64,000 nt of DNA from Ampelocalamus luodianensis (lineage: Eukaryota > Streptophyta > Magnoliopsida > Poales > Poaceae): the NCBI GenBank assembly GCA_036346255.1, contig CM070634.1, positions 69,582,476 through 69,646,475 on the forward strand, in the 5' to 3' direction. A model generated the notes under the pieces. It had not been told where the DNA came from and made no database searches. It saw nothing but the letters and a program-made list of their open reading frames with translations. Shown here piece by piece: positions 48,501 to 60,549 of the stretch. Numbering within the stretch: the first letter of the stretch is position 1; each line of letters begins with the position of its first letter. A program made the translations under genes and the position numbers.

Positions 48501-49921
48501 AAGGATGATCAGAGCAGCCCATCGACGAAGTCCAGCGGCGATGCGAAGAGCTTCACCGTGGAAGGGTCAACCTGGGCCAAACTAGCAACACCGGGTAGTA
48601 CCATGAGCCGCAATACCACGAGAAGGTCCAGGAGGCGAGGATTGGGAAATGGGGTCTTACCAAGCCGGAGAAGAAAAGGGGGCACCGGCGACGCGAGCTC
48701 CAAAACTCATCCCAGCTGCCTCAGAGAGAAACCCAAAATAGAGTGAGGTTAAGCACCACAGAGGTAAAAGGAAGGAGCAGGGAGGAAGAATCGGGCGAGG
48801 AGCCAGCTGGAGCACCGTCGGCGGCAGGAGCTCCAAGCTCGGCAATGGCGGAAATGGCGGCTGGGGTGGTATGGGCTCGCTCAAGCTCGGAGGTGCAAGA
48901 GAGAGCTGCGGGGAGAGGAAAGGAAGCCAACGGAGGTGATCAGGGGGCTTAAGTAGGCCTGAGGAGGACGAGAGCACCGTTGCTCCGCCTCGGGTTCCTG
49001 CTGCCGCTACGGTCGCCGTGGCGACGGGGCGATTGAGACGGCGACTAAGCGGGCGGTGGGTGGCGGGCATTTAATGCGCTGCAGACACCCATTGCGAGGT
49101 CGCCGGATGGGACAAGGCACTGCGCGCCCACGCTCAGCTCCGCCATGGCGCTGCGCCGCGCGAGCGAGAGGAAGGCGACGACGGCCAACCGTCCGATTGC
49201 ATCAAGGGTTAGCGTGCGATTGCGTTGAAACGGCATCGGATGAGCGTCATTGCCGATTGAAATCCAACGGTGAGAGTCATAGGGCAACGGAGTTGTCCGA
49301 ATGCTTACACGAATGAGGGCGTCCGATTGAGATCCAACGACTGATGACGCGCGCGCGCCGACGCGCCGGTGCGATTAGTTGGCTCGGTCGAGTCAGTTGG
49401 CTCGAGCCCAAGCCTGACTCGCACCCGAGGAACAGTGCAAACCAGTTAGGTTTTGATTTTTGAACTGAAACTTTGGGGATTTAATTGAGGCATCAAATCA
49501 ACTCCAAAATTTATGAAATTTTAACTGGAGCTTCCTGACCTTACGGTTAACCTTCCATAAAATTTCCAGAGATTTTTGTGCACTGAAATTTTCTCCAGAA
49601 ATTCCAGAAGGTGATTTCAGAGGTTTGACCAAGGTTTGACTTGCCTCTAAAATATTTCAAATAATTTCCAAAAATTATGAAATAATTCAGAGGTGTTACC
49701 AAGCAACCCTAGAGCCCAGGAAAATTTATTACCAAGGGTTTGACATAGGATTTCACCCAGAAGGTTTTGACTTGAGATAAATGAGGATTTTGATTTTGAA
49801 TTTCCCAAAATTCCTTTACAAGAATTTCAGAAAAGTTTCAAGAGAAAAAGGATGAAGAAAAAGTTTTAATTTACCCTCATTTTATTACATTTGAAACACA
49901 AGCCAAAATGGGGATGTTACA
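45510..49921 (-). mobile_element. Gypsy C 3' LTR (4412 bp)
   Basis: TGTGAGGACCCCGGTTTATTCGG to GGGGATGTTACA, followed by a polypurine tract. It is nearly collinear with LTR H over the first 2.7 kb. A GC-rich U3 is at about 47900-49400. Many short ORFs there are low-complexity. No second copy of this LTR is found at the other end of gypsy C. Confidence 0.92.
46293..46361 (-). other. LTR hairpin module, gypsy C
   Basis: GTCC, 8 bases, GGGC (G-U pairing in RNA in place of A-U); CTATTCGAATAG; CCTGCAGG; GTGTACCAATGTACCCACAC. Confidence 0.75.
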
Positions 49922-49936
49922 AACCTCCCCCCCTTA
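49922..49936 (-). other. Polypurine tract of gypsy C
   Basis: Sense GTAAGGGGGGGAGG lies directly before the 3' LTR. Confidence 0.82.
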
Positions 49937-49939
49937 CAA

Positions 49940-49958
49940 AAATCTCGTCCCGAGATTT
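49940..49958 (-). other. Pre-PPT hairpin of gypsy C
   Basis: Sense AAATCTCG, loop GGA, CGAGATTT: an 8-bp stem. Confidence 0.75.
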
Positions 49959-49959
49959 G

Positions 49960-52900
49960 GTTCACTCGGAAAAGAAAGAGGGGCAGTCTGCACGAAGACG
50001 ATCTTCTCGCTCCCAAGTAGCCTCGTCCTCGGAATGGTTTGACCACTGAACTTTAAGGAACTTGATGGTCTTGTTCCTTGTTCTTCGCTCGCCTCCTCGA
50101 GTATGCGAGCAGGTGCTCGCGATAGGTCAAATCCTCCGAACATCAAGAGTTTCCAACTGAGCTTCCTCTGTTGGAACACGGAGGCACTTCTTTAGCTGGG
50201 ACACATGGAACACATCATGTACTCCCGCAAGTGCAGCAGGTAACTCCAACTTGTAGGCAACAGCTCCCTTCTTCTCGATAATACGGTATGGACCGACATA
50301 TCGAGGAGCTAACTTGCCCTTGACACCAAAACGCTGGTGACCTTTGGAGGAGAAACCTTGAGATAAACGAAGTCATTGGGCTCAAAGCTCAACTCACGGC
50401 GACGGCGATCCGCATAGCTCTTTTGCCCGGATTGAGGCATGCGTGGCGATCACGAATGAGCTGGACTTGCCCCTCGGCCTCATTAATCGAGTCCGGGCCA
50501 AAGAAAGGTCTTTCACCGGTCTCAGACCAGTTCAACGGGGTTCTACACTTTTTCCCGTATAAGGCCTCAAATGGTGCCATGCCGAGACTGGCTTGGAAGC
50601 TGTTGTTATAAGAAAACTCAGCGAATGGCAAGCACTTCTCCCAATGCTTCCCATAGGAAAGGACACAAGCTCGCAGCATGTCCTCCAAAACTTGGTTGAC
50701 CCTCTCGGTCGACCATCCGCTTGGGGTGATATCTTTGTCTTTGAAGAAAGACGAGTTCCCATAGCTTCTTGCAAGCTATGCCAGAACTGGGAAGTGAAGA
50801 TGGAACCACGATCAGAAATGATCGTCTTCGGTACCCCATGCAAGCTCACGATCCTGGCGATATAGAGCTCCGCAAGGTGACCGGTACGAATCTTGGTCTT
50901 GACTGGAAGAAAGTGCGCCACTTTCGTCAACCGGTCAATGATAACCCAAATGGCATCATTGCCTCGGTGACTGGGTAGGCGGTGATAAAATCCATCCCGA
51001 CCGAATCCCACTTCCACCGAATGGGCAAGGGTGAAGCAATCGGTGGGCGATGCTCGGCCTTGACACGACGACACACGTCGCGCTCGCAACGAACCTTGCG
51101 ATCTCCCTCTTCATTCGGGTCCACCAAAATCTCTGGCGAAGATCCTGGTACATCTTCGTGGCCCCGGGATGAATGGATAACGGAGAATCGTGGGCTTCGC
51201 GGAGGATCAAATCCCGCAACTCCCTGTCCTTTGGAACCATGAGGCGTTGCCCGAATCTCACAACACCAAGCTCATCTACCGAGAAGCACTTGGCTGTTCC
51301 ATTCTTGACATTTTCCTTGATGCGGTTCACTCCAACATCCGATCACGAAAGAGACTTGATCCGATCCACCAAGGTTGGCTGTACAACCAAGGCAGCGAGG
51401 GAACCGTGCTCAACCAAACCCAAGTTGAGACGCTGAAACTCCTCCAGCAGAGGGGGCTGAGGCTCTTGGGGCAACAATGCATTGCAATGCGCTTTGCGAC
51501 TAAGCGCATCCGCAACGACATTCGCCTTGCCCGGATGGTAGTGAATACCCATATCATAGTCCTTGATCAACTCCAACCATCTCCTTTGCCTGAGGTTCAG
51601 ATCTGGTTGGGTAAACAAATACTTTAAGCTTTTGTGATCCGAATACACTTCGCAACGATTACCGATTAGGTAATGTCGCCAAATCTTAAGTGCATGAATC
51701 ACAGCGGCCAACTCCAAGTCATGGGTAGGATAGTTAAGTTCATGAGGTCTCAATTGCCTTGATGCATAGGCCACTACCTTGCCTTCTTGCATAAGGACAC
51801 AACCGAGGCCTCGACGAGAAGCGTCACAAAAGATATCGAAGCTTCGACGGACATCGGGGAGAACAAGAACGGGAGCGGTGGTCAATCGCTTCTTAAGCGC
51901 TTGGAAACTTTCCTCGCAATCAGCGGACCATGAGAACTTCTTGTCCTTCTTGAGCAACTCCGTCATCGGCTTCGCTATCTTGGAGAAGTTCTCGATAAAG
52001 CGACGATAATATCCCGCTAAACCAAGAAAACTCGAACCGGTGGACCGGTGGGTGACTCGAGAAAGCACGTCGCTGATCTTGCTAGGATCCACGCCTCGCC
52101 TCCCGCCGATGCAATATGGCCTAAGAAGGCTACTTCCTTCAACCAGAATGCGCACTTGCTGAACTTCGCATACAGCTGGTGCTCGCGAAGCTTGCCCAAC
52201 ACAAGCCTCAAATGCTCGGTGTGCTCCTTATCGCTCTTGGAGTAGATAAGGATATCATCGATGAAGACCACAATGAACCTATCCAAATACTCCATGAACA
52301 CCGAATTCATGAGGTTCATGAACAAGGCCGGAGCATTGGTCAAGCCGAATGACATGACGGTATACTCGTACAAGCCATAACGAGTAGAAAAAGCCGTCTT
52401 TGGGATATCCTCAGGTCGAATCCGAACTTGATGATATCCCACTTTCAAATCAATCTTGGAGAAGACTCGAGCTCCAGTTAATTGATCGAAGAGGTCATCG
52501 ATCACGGGCAAAGGGTACTTGTTTTTACCGTTACTTCATTAAGTGGGCGGTAATCAACGCGACATGCGCAGCGTCTGTCCTTCTTCGGACAAAGATTGCC
52601 GAGCATCCCCAAGGAGATGAGCTAGGGCGGATGAAACCCTTCTCTTGAAGCTCACTCACTACTTCTTCAACTCCACCAACTCAATTGGGTCCATCCGTAA
52701 GGCCTCTTCGAGATCGGGCGATGCAGGAACCAACTCAATGACAAACTCGAGGTCTCGAACTGGTGGCATCCACGGAAGGTCGTCGGGAAGACATCAACAA
52801 AGTCACATACCACCGGGACTTCACTAATATCTAGAGCGGCTTCGCCGAGCGCGAAGAGATGCGGACCAGCGACAATAAAATCGAACTCGCCGCGTAAGGA

Positions 52901-53200
52901 TCGTAAGGTAGATGAGCCTCTAGCGCAATCAATTTGTCCCATGTGCTGAGACAACCAATCCATGCCTAGGATTACATCTAAGCTCGCCGATCGAAGGAGG
53001 ATAAGGTTTGCCAAGAATCCTACCCCTTCTATCTCAATAGTGACATCCCTACACTCAGACTCAGCTCTCAATTCCGAACTGGGAGAGCGAATGAGCAGTG
53101 GGGCCAACAATGGAGTAAAAAGAAGACCTCCCACAGCAGCAAAAGACTCAGAAACAAACGAATGAGATGCGCCTGAATCAAACAAAACTGTAGCAGGGAA
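49960..53200 (-). pseudogene. pol: Gypsy C pol, frameshifted
   Basis: The protease (LFDSGASHSFVSESF) is in the frame ending at 52667. RT is at 52511-52017 with VVFIDDILIYSK. RNase H is at 52155-51343 (FDIFCDASRRGLGCVLMQEG, TDHKSLKY-like, ADALSRKA). The integrase finger and core are spread over frames at 51330-50389 (MYQDLRQRFWW, RLTKVAHFLPVK, ISDRG, SYNNSFQASLGMAPFEALYG). A chromodomain remnant (VQWSNHSEDEATWERED) is near 50000. At least five frame changes separate these pieces, many next to small indels, so no polyprotein could be made as read. Confidence 0.92.
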
Positions 53201-54342
53201 AGAGTTAACCGAAAGGGTACCCAACACGACGTCGGGTGCCTCCTGTGCCTCCTCCGCGGAGATAAGGTTGACGCGGCCACTACCCACGCCTTGGGTAGCG
53301 GGGACAACCTTCTGATCCTGGGGAGGACCACCTCCCTGCCCGCGTCCTCCATTAGGATGAGGGGCCGCTCCGGTCCTGTTAGGGCAACTATTGGCATAAT
53401 GCCCCTTCTGGTTGCATGAAAAACAAGTGACCCGGCACCGGATTGCGGGGCCACCTGCTGGTTCGCAGCGCCGTGGCGGGGCACGGCTGCGGAGGGCGAG
53501 GAGGTGCTGGCGGCCTCGGTGGTAGTGAAGCCACGAGCGGGCCTCGGGCGGGCCCGACACGGGGCGGAGAGGCCGGCTGTGCGCGGCCCTGGGCCTCCCA
53601 CTTGCGCTTGCGGGACTCGCCACGCGCCGCCTTGTGCTCGGCAACAATGGCCTTGTCTACCAAAGCACGAAAGTCGGCAAAGTCCACAATGGAGAGCTTT
53701 GTCTTGCGCTCCTCGCACAAACCCTCCATGAACTTCTCCCGCTTGGCCTCATCGGTAGCCACCTCGGATGGAGCATAACGAGCCAAGTGGTTGAACTCGT
53801 CTGTACTCCATCAGCGACTTACGCCCTTGCTTGAGCGCGAAACTCCTTCTTCTTGACTTCATCAAGCGGCAGGGATGTGAGCTCGGCGGAACGCCGTCCG
53901 AACTCATCCCAAGAGACGGTGTGGCGGCGGGCTGCATGGCCAAGAAGTTCTCCCACCGAGAGAGTGCTGCCCCGAAGGCGATGGGAGGCAAAGAGTGCCT
54001 GTCTGGTCGAGCATCGAGCAACGTCGAGCTTACGCTCAACTTTGCGCAGCCGGTCATCCGCGTCCAACGGGTCCTCGGACACGAGAACGTGGGGCCGAGT
54101 GCGAAGAAACTCAGCAAGGCCCCACGAGATCGATGTCGCCCCGCCGGATCCCGAGGAACCGGTCGGGCGAGGTGTTGCGCGCAATAACATCCAGCGAGAC
54201 CCTCCCGTCCTCTGAGCGGTTGCGCTCGATCCAAGAAGGACCTCACCATGGTTGGAGGAGGCGGAGCTCCTCATCCAAACCAAAGCGCGACCACGGCGCT
54301 ACGAGTACCTCCAGCCATCCTGATTCAAGAAATTTAGGTTAG
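53200..54342 (-). pseudogene. gag: Gypsy C gag, frameshifted
   Basis: Gag-domain pieces occur in two frames (SWDEFGRRS and FLDRAQPL-type fragments at 53819-54283), then ARYAPSEVATDEAKREKFMEGL at 53388-53786. The CCHC knuckle CFSCNQKGHYANSC follows near 53410. Sequence just upstream of 54342 has no clear ORF, so the start is not fixed. Confidence 0.85.
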
Positions 54343-55067
54343 AAACCAAAGCACTAATACTAGAAGTTGATGAAAGCGAAAAGCTAACGATTAGGGGAAT
54401 GAGACATCACCCTAACCGAAAGCCAAAAACAGCAAGTAACAACTTTAAATGTTTCCAAAGAAGCTCCAAAACCGCAAGGAAACTCCAAACCAAGCTCAAC
54501 TTCTCAATACCATTAACCCGTATTGAATGAACGAGTAATAGTGTGAGAAGATAAAAATTTCAGCACACTGCAACAAGTCTAACACTACTCGAGAGCAAGG
54601 TTAACTCAGCGAAATAGGTGTTAGATACTTAGCTAACTAGTATCACATCTTACCCTTTTGTTCCCACAAGTTTTAATTGATTAACCTCTCATTTTCTACC
54701 CGATTTAGAACCTTTGAGCTTGCTGTCCGGAAATTGAATGCTCGCTGTCCAGATTTCACATCCAAGCCTCCTAGCCGAAATCTTCAACTTCGGAAGCTTC
54801 AAAATCTTGTAGAGGGCGGCTGACACTTCCATTTGCCAAACTCATTGGTTCCCAAAACCCCATTTAAACGATAATGACTATCTTTTGAGAGAAGGAAAGG
54901 AGGACAACTTTTAAAACTCAAATTAGAGCAAGATGAGATAGAAAGCTAAGATAGGTAAGGAATAAAATCTGAGAACTTACTTAAGCTTTCATAAATCATT
55001 TGATACTTTGAAATTAAGTTTTCCAAAATATCCTAAAGACGACCAAGCTTGGGTTACTACGGTCGGA
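54343..55067 (-). mobile_element. Gypsy C leader between primer site and gag
   Basis: A 0.7-kb untranslated leader, AT-rich. No counterpart of the pre-gag ORF of A and B is visible. Confidence 0.6.
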
Positions 55068-55079
55068 ATGGCTCTGATA
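55068..55079 (-). other. Primer binding site at the 5' boundary of gypsy C
   Basis: Sense TATCAGAGCCATT lacks the leading TGG of the usual TGGTATCAGAGCC and abuts the CTCCA duplication (55080-55084) with no 5' LTR between. Confidence 0.65.
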
Positions 55080-55084
55080 CTCCA

Positions 55085-58000
55085 GTAAATGGATTCCAAC
55101 TTAACTCGATCCAAATGAGAGGCTTAACTAGTGCTAGAGCCCCAACGATCATGCGTGCCGCTCCTCTGCGAGCATTACATGATTGTCGGTTCTCCAACAA
55201 GTTGAGCACTACACTTAGTGAGTTAAATAGGAAGCCATGAACAGCGAGTACGACTTATATTGGCTCCCAAGATCAGCGACCAATATAATCATACTCTCAT
55301 ACAACGAAACTGGGATCAATTATGATGCAAAAATAAAGTTCAAAGGATGCTTGCCTTGCTGATAAAGTAGTTGTTCACTCTCAGTAGCGTAAGAGTCAAT
55401 GTCAATAGGCTCGGAATCTATATAAATACAATCACAGAATAAACATCGAAATACCTCAAAATTCAATATGCTTAAAAATGCATGATTTTTCTACAGTAGC
55501 TAAGTCATGATTTTAAATGATTTTTGGTGAAAGAATTATTTCATTTTGATTTAGTATATGAAAGTTATGGTGGTTTGAAATTCAGATTTCAATATGCCTT
55601 CATTTATGTAATTTAATTATGAGGTGAAATTTTGTAGAGCAGTGGTGAGTACAAGGATTACATGGATAAATGGGCAATATTATTACAAGTTCAAAACAAT
55701 TGAGTTTGACTCAATTGGAGTTTTCTTGATTTACTTATTGATTTTCAAAGCTATCAACATTAATAGTGTAAAAATAATATCCTTTAGGATTATTTTCCTC
55801 AAACTATAGTTTCTGTGACAGAGGTAAGTTTGAAACCATTTTTGCAATTAAGTTCGTTTGAAATAGAAATTATCAAAACTGGTTTCACTGTTTTTGGAGT
55901 TTCCAAGAATTACTTATGAATTTTTGAAGTTATCAGCTCTTTTTCTATTGTAACAATAATAGTGTTAATGGCTCATTTTCCAAAATAATGCTCTCTGTTA
56001 TAGAGACATGTTTGAAACCAATTTTAATATAAAGTTCATTAAATATGAAAATTATCAGAAGTGGTTTCACACATTTTGGAGTTAAAATTATTTAGTTATG
56101 CATTTTAGAAGTTAATACCTATTTTCTGTGTATAAATTAACAGATTTCGAATTTCATAAAGTACTGATTACTTTTTCCTACCGAGTACTAACCTAGCCAC
56201 AACCACTAACGTGCGGGACCAGGGGCAAAACTTTGACCCAGTCAACGTGGACTTAGCCTCGGCTGCGAAGAACTGAAGGCGTATTTCCAAGAATACGCTT
56301 CCAGAACACTAAAACGTAAAACCGTTCTAAGCATACTAGGGATATGTTTTCCCTTTAACGGAAACGTACTTAACATACTACGCATCCACTTAACTACACT
56401 AGGGCCCACAAGTCATAGACTCAGGACTAATTTAACTACAACCATTAGCGCTAACTTAATCGACAAAATCACTGTTTTCGGCCGTAATTATCCGACAATA
56501 AGGACGGCGCGGCCGTGGCGTTGCCGTGCTCGCCGGCGGCGAGGGAAAGCCAGAGAGTGCACAGACTTAGTCTAAACAGAAAGGAAATAGCAAAGGCTAC
56601 CTTCCGGAGGTGATATTGCCGGAGAAGAGGCACGGTGGCGCGCCGACGGCGGAGTTGAGCGGAGAAGAGGTGTACGGTGCCGAGAGATCTCGGGTAGGAA
56701 CCACTGGGGCAAATGGGTGCTAGCTCCGGACTCTGGGTTCAAATGATCTTGAGGAGAGGCACGGGGACCAAGGGCCTTCGTCTTGACTCCGGTGGCGAAA
56801 TCGTGGCGAAGAGGAGGAGGTCACGTGGCGGGACGTTACAGGGATAAAGGAGAACAAGGTGAGGTGGGAGCAGGACCAGGGCATCCATGAGGTGGTCCCA
56901 GAGGGTTGATTCGACGGGAACCTCACCGTGCCGTCGTCGGGGAAGAAGATGAGCTCTTACGGCCGTGACCTTGAAAACCAGAAATCACAGAGCTCCTGTG
57001 CATTAACCAATGAATAAATTGAGGGGTTTTACTCCTAACAATCTAGCACACGAAATGACGCGCAAGAAATGGGGAGGACCTCACCGGAGACGAAGATGAC
57101 ACAAGGGTGTCCTCTGGAGCGTGCTCTAGAGCTTCCAATGGCACCGAGGCGGATTGGAAACTACAAACAATCATAGGAGTTGAGCTTAGCAAAAATGGAG
57201 ATGGAGATGAACATTGAGTAGAGAGGGAACACCCGGAGCAGACTCACCCCAGTAGAGAGCTCAAGCCAGCCTCCCTCTCCTCGGTCAACAGAGGAGAAGT
57301 GCGGGAGACGAGGGGTCGCGAGGGGTGTTATGCACGGATGTTGACGGGGATGGAAGCGGCGTGAAGTGAGGGAGCTCCAGGAGTGGCCAACGGCAGCGGC
57401 GGATTGACGGCGTCACTAGCGCGCGGAAGAGATTCGCGGCCGCGTGGCGCGTGCGCCCTGAGCGAGCTCTGTCGCGAGGAGGAAGACGACCCTGACAAAT
57501 GGGGCCCGGTGTGGCAGTGACTCGGCGAGGTGAGGTTAGGCGGTTTTCAATCGGCCGTTGGATTGCGAATGGACGAATCAGATTAGAGAGGGTGTTCGGA
57601 CTGGTCAAATGATGACGAGATCTGGACTACTGATCCTTGATCCGACGGTCGCATGCGTAGTGAAGTTAGGTGGTTGGGCTGAGCCGTCCCACCGGGTCGG
57701 ACTCGAGCCTGAGGAACAGTGCGGCTGGTTTAAGTCTAGGCTTTTGACTGAAATTTCAATTTGTTTCCTCCACTTTGACCAGGGCTTCAAAATATAAATA
57801 AAATTCCTAAAATCATGAAATAATTTATGGGGGTTCCTGGGATAGCCTAGTGTCCATAAAAATTATTGAACCCTACTATTCATGGTATATTTTGTAATAT
57901 AAAAATTCAAACTTAGGCTAGGTCTTTTAATGATGTTTGAATTTTCTTAGGGTTCAAACCAGTCCCAAAAATTTGGGAAAAATTATATTAATTTGTGATA

Positions 58001-58204
58001 ATTAATATAGTATTTGAATAAATTATTTCCAGAGGTACTTTAGTAGCATTTATTTCAGTTTTTAGTTTGGGGTTCAATTTAAAGTGGATATTTCATTTGT
58101 ATTTGGAGATTTTCCAAGTGCAATATTTAAATAAAAAGTTTCAAAACATGATGCATGCTAATGGGATGCATAATAAACCTCTTTATTAATTTGGGGATGT
58201 GACA
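55085..58204 (-). mobile_element. Gypsy D 3' LTR, main part (3120 bp)
   Basis: It continues from 45509 and ends GGGGATGTGACA before a polypurine tract. With the 73-bp first part it is about 3.19 kb with TGTGGGG...TGACA ends. It is AT-rich at 55400-56200 and 57750-58200, and GC-rich in between. It lacks the three-hairpin module in the form seen elsewhere. No coding sequence is credible. Confidence 0.8.
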
Positions 58205-58221
58205 AACCTCCCTCCCCCCTT
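58205..58221 (-). other. Polypurine tract of gypsy D
   Basis: Sense TAAGGGGGGAGGGAGGTT lies directly before the 3' LTR. Confidence 0.85.
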
Positions 58222-58227
58222 ACAAAA

Positions 58228-58245
58228 GATCTCGACCCCGAGATC
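58228..58245 (-). other. Pre-PPT hairpin of gypsy D
   Basis: Sense GATCTCG, loop GGGT, CGAGATC. Relative to A, B and C the second outer pair is G-C instead of A-T, which keeps the pairing. Confidence 0.75.
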
Positions 58246-58259
58246 GGTAGGGTGGAAGT

Positions 58260-60549
58260 TGGAGAGGAAGGTTCTAAAAGAAAACAAAACATCTGTTGTC
58301 TTGATTTCCTTCAAAGGTAGTGCCAAGATATCTTTGTAGGGTTACAAGGAATGGCTAATACATTTTTCCTTCCCATTTCTTTGTTTAAACTTTCCTTTCT
58401 TGATTCGAAGACATTTTAAGTAGAAGGAAAAAGATCTGGATAGTTAGCTTGCACTTGATCTTCACGCTCCCATGTTGCTTCATCTTCAGTATGGTTGCTC
58501 CACTGGACCTTGATGAATTTGATAATGTGATTTCATGTCTTGCGCTCCTTCTCTTCAAGAATACGAATCTGGTGCTCCTGGTAAGAAAGATCAGGTCGCA
58601 AGTCGAGTTTTTCCAACTCAGTTGCTTCGGTTGGGACACGAAGACACTTCCTCAGTTGTGAAACATCGAAGACATCATGTACATCAGCAAGTGAGGGTGG
58701 CAATTCTAATTGATAAGCCACCGGTCCCATCTTCGCTAGAATTCAGAAAGGTCCGATATAGCGAGGTGCCAATTTGCCTTTGACTTGGAAGCGATGTGTT
58801 CCTTTCATTGGAGAAACTTTAAGATAGACATGATCATCCACCTCAAAACTCAAATCACGACGACAGCGGTCGGCATAAGACTTCTGACAAGATTGAACCG
58901 TTCGAAGTCGTTCGCGGATGACACGAACTTGTTCCTCTGCATCTTCTACCAAGGTTGGACCATAAAATGGCCTTTCCCCGGCTTCAGACCAGTTCAAAGG
59001 TGTCCTGCAAGCCCTTCCATACAATGCCTCGAACGGTGACATTTGAATGCTTGATTGGAAGCTATTGTTGTAAGAGAACTCTACAAATGGCAAACATTTC
59101 TCCCAGTTTTTGCTATAAGATAGCACACATGCCCGGAGAAGATCTTCTAAAATTTGATTCACTCTTTCAGTTTGTCCATCTGTTTGCAGGTGGTAAGCGG
59201 AACTGAAAGATAGATTGGTCCCCATTGCTTTATGTAAGCATCCCCAGAAATAGGACATGAATTGAGGGCCTCGATCGGAAACTATCACCTTAGGAACACC
59301 GTGGAGACAAACAATTCTTGCAATATAAAAGTTCTGCTAATTTGTCCCCGCGGTAGGTGGTCTTGACAGGAATGAAGTGAGCAACCTTCATCAAACGGTC
59401 GACAATCACCCATATAGAATCGAGACCACTTTGAGTCCTTGGGAGGCGGTGATAAAATCCATGCCAACTTCTTCCCATTTCCACTTGGGAATGGGCAGGG
59501 GTTGTAGAGTACCTGCCGGCTTCAAATGCTCAGCTTTGACTCTTTGGCATACATCACACTTGGCAACATATTGAGCGATCTGTCGCTTCATTTGACTCCA
59601 CCACAGCCTTTTCTTCAGATCTTGGTACATCTTGGTACAACCTGGGTGGATAGAGAATTTGGAATCATGAGCCTCCTTGAGAATTAATTCCCTCAAGGTA
59701 TGATCACAGGGCACCACTAATCGGTTCCCAAACCACAGAGTGCCTTGTGCATCATCTTTGAAGCAATTGGGAGTGCCTTGCTTCATTTCTTCTTGGATTT
59801 GAGCTACTTCTTCGTCAGTCTTCTGGGCTTCTCTAATCTGGTCCTCAAGTGTAAAATTCACACTAAGGGCAGCGAGAGAACCTTCTTCAATTATCTCCAG
59901 ATGCATACGTTGCATCGCAGCACACAAGCCTACCGAAATGGGAGTTACCGATAAACAGTTGCATTGAGACTTTCTGCTTAGGGCATCGGCTACCACATTT
60001 GCTTTTCCTGGATGATAATGGAGCCCAAAATCATAATCTTTGATCAACTCAAGCCATCTTCTTTGCCTCAAGTTCAGATCGGCCTGGGTGAAGATATATT
60101 CAAGACTCTTGTGGTCGGTGTAGATCTCGCAACGATTACCGATGAGGTAATGTCGCCAAATCTTCAGAGCATGAACAACCGCTGCGAGTTCCAAATCATG
60201 GGTGGGATAATTCAACTCATGAGGTCTCAACTTCCTTGATGCATAAGCCACCACTCGGCCCTCTTGCATAAGCACACAACCGAGCCCATAGCGAGATGCA
60301 TCGCAGTAAATGTCAAAGCTCTTGTGAATGTCGGGCAGGATAAGTACCGGAGCTTTGGTCAGGCATTTCTTTAGGATCTGAAAACTCTCCTCGCATTCAG
60401 GCGACCATTCAAACTTCTTTTCTTTCTTTAGAAGTTGAGTCATTGGTCTTGCAATTTTGGAGAAGTTCTGGATAAACCTGCGATAATAACCCGCAAGTCC
60501 GAGAAAACTGCGAATCTCGGTGATATTTCTGGGTTGTCTCCAATCAAGG
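58260..60549 (-). pseudogene. pol: Gypsy D pol, partial: RT end, RNase H, integrase, chromodomain
   Basis: It enters at RT (EIRSFLGLAGYYRRFIQNFSKIARPM), where LTR J cuts the element at 60549. RNase H (FDIYCDASRYGLGCVLMQEG, TDHKSLEYIF) and the integrase finger (HPGCTKMYQDLKKRLWW, CDVCQRVKAEH) share one frame to 59406. A short frame change covers 59290-59484 (RLMKVAHFIPVKTTYRG). The core then resumes (VSDRGPQFMSYFW, QTERVNQILEDLL). TGA stops at 58743 and 58533 stand where Arg is expected. The chromodomain (VQWSNHTEDEATWERED) follows. The N-terminal half is outside the window. Confidence 0.92.

Noticed and set aside
55085..58204. Reading this LTR as the 5' LTR of gypsy C in a shared-LTR tandem with gypsy D
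   Set aside because: Its end does not match the 3' LTR of C, and the CTCCA duplication plus the 73-bp fragment at 45437 explain it better as D's 3' LTR split by C. The tandem reading is not fully excluded.
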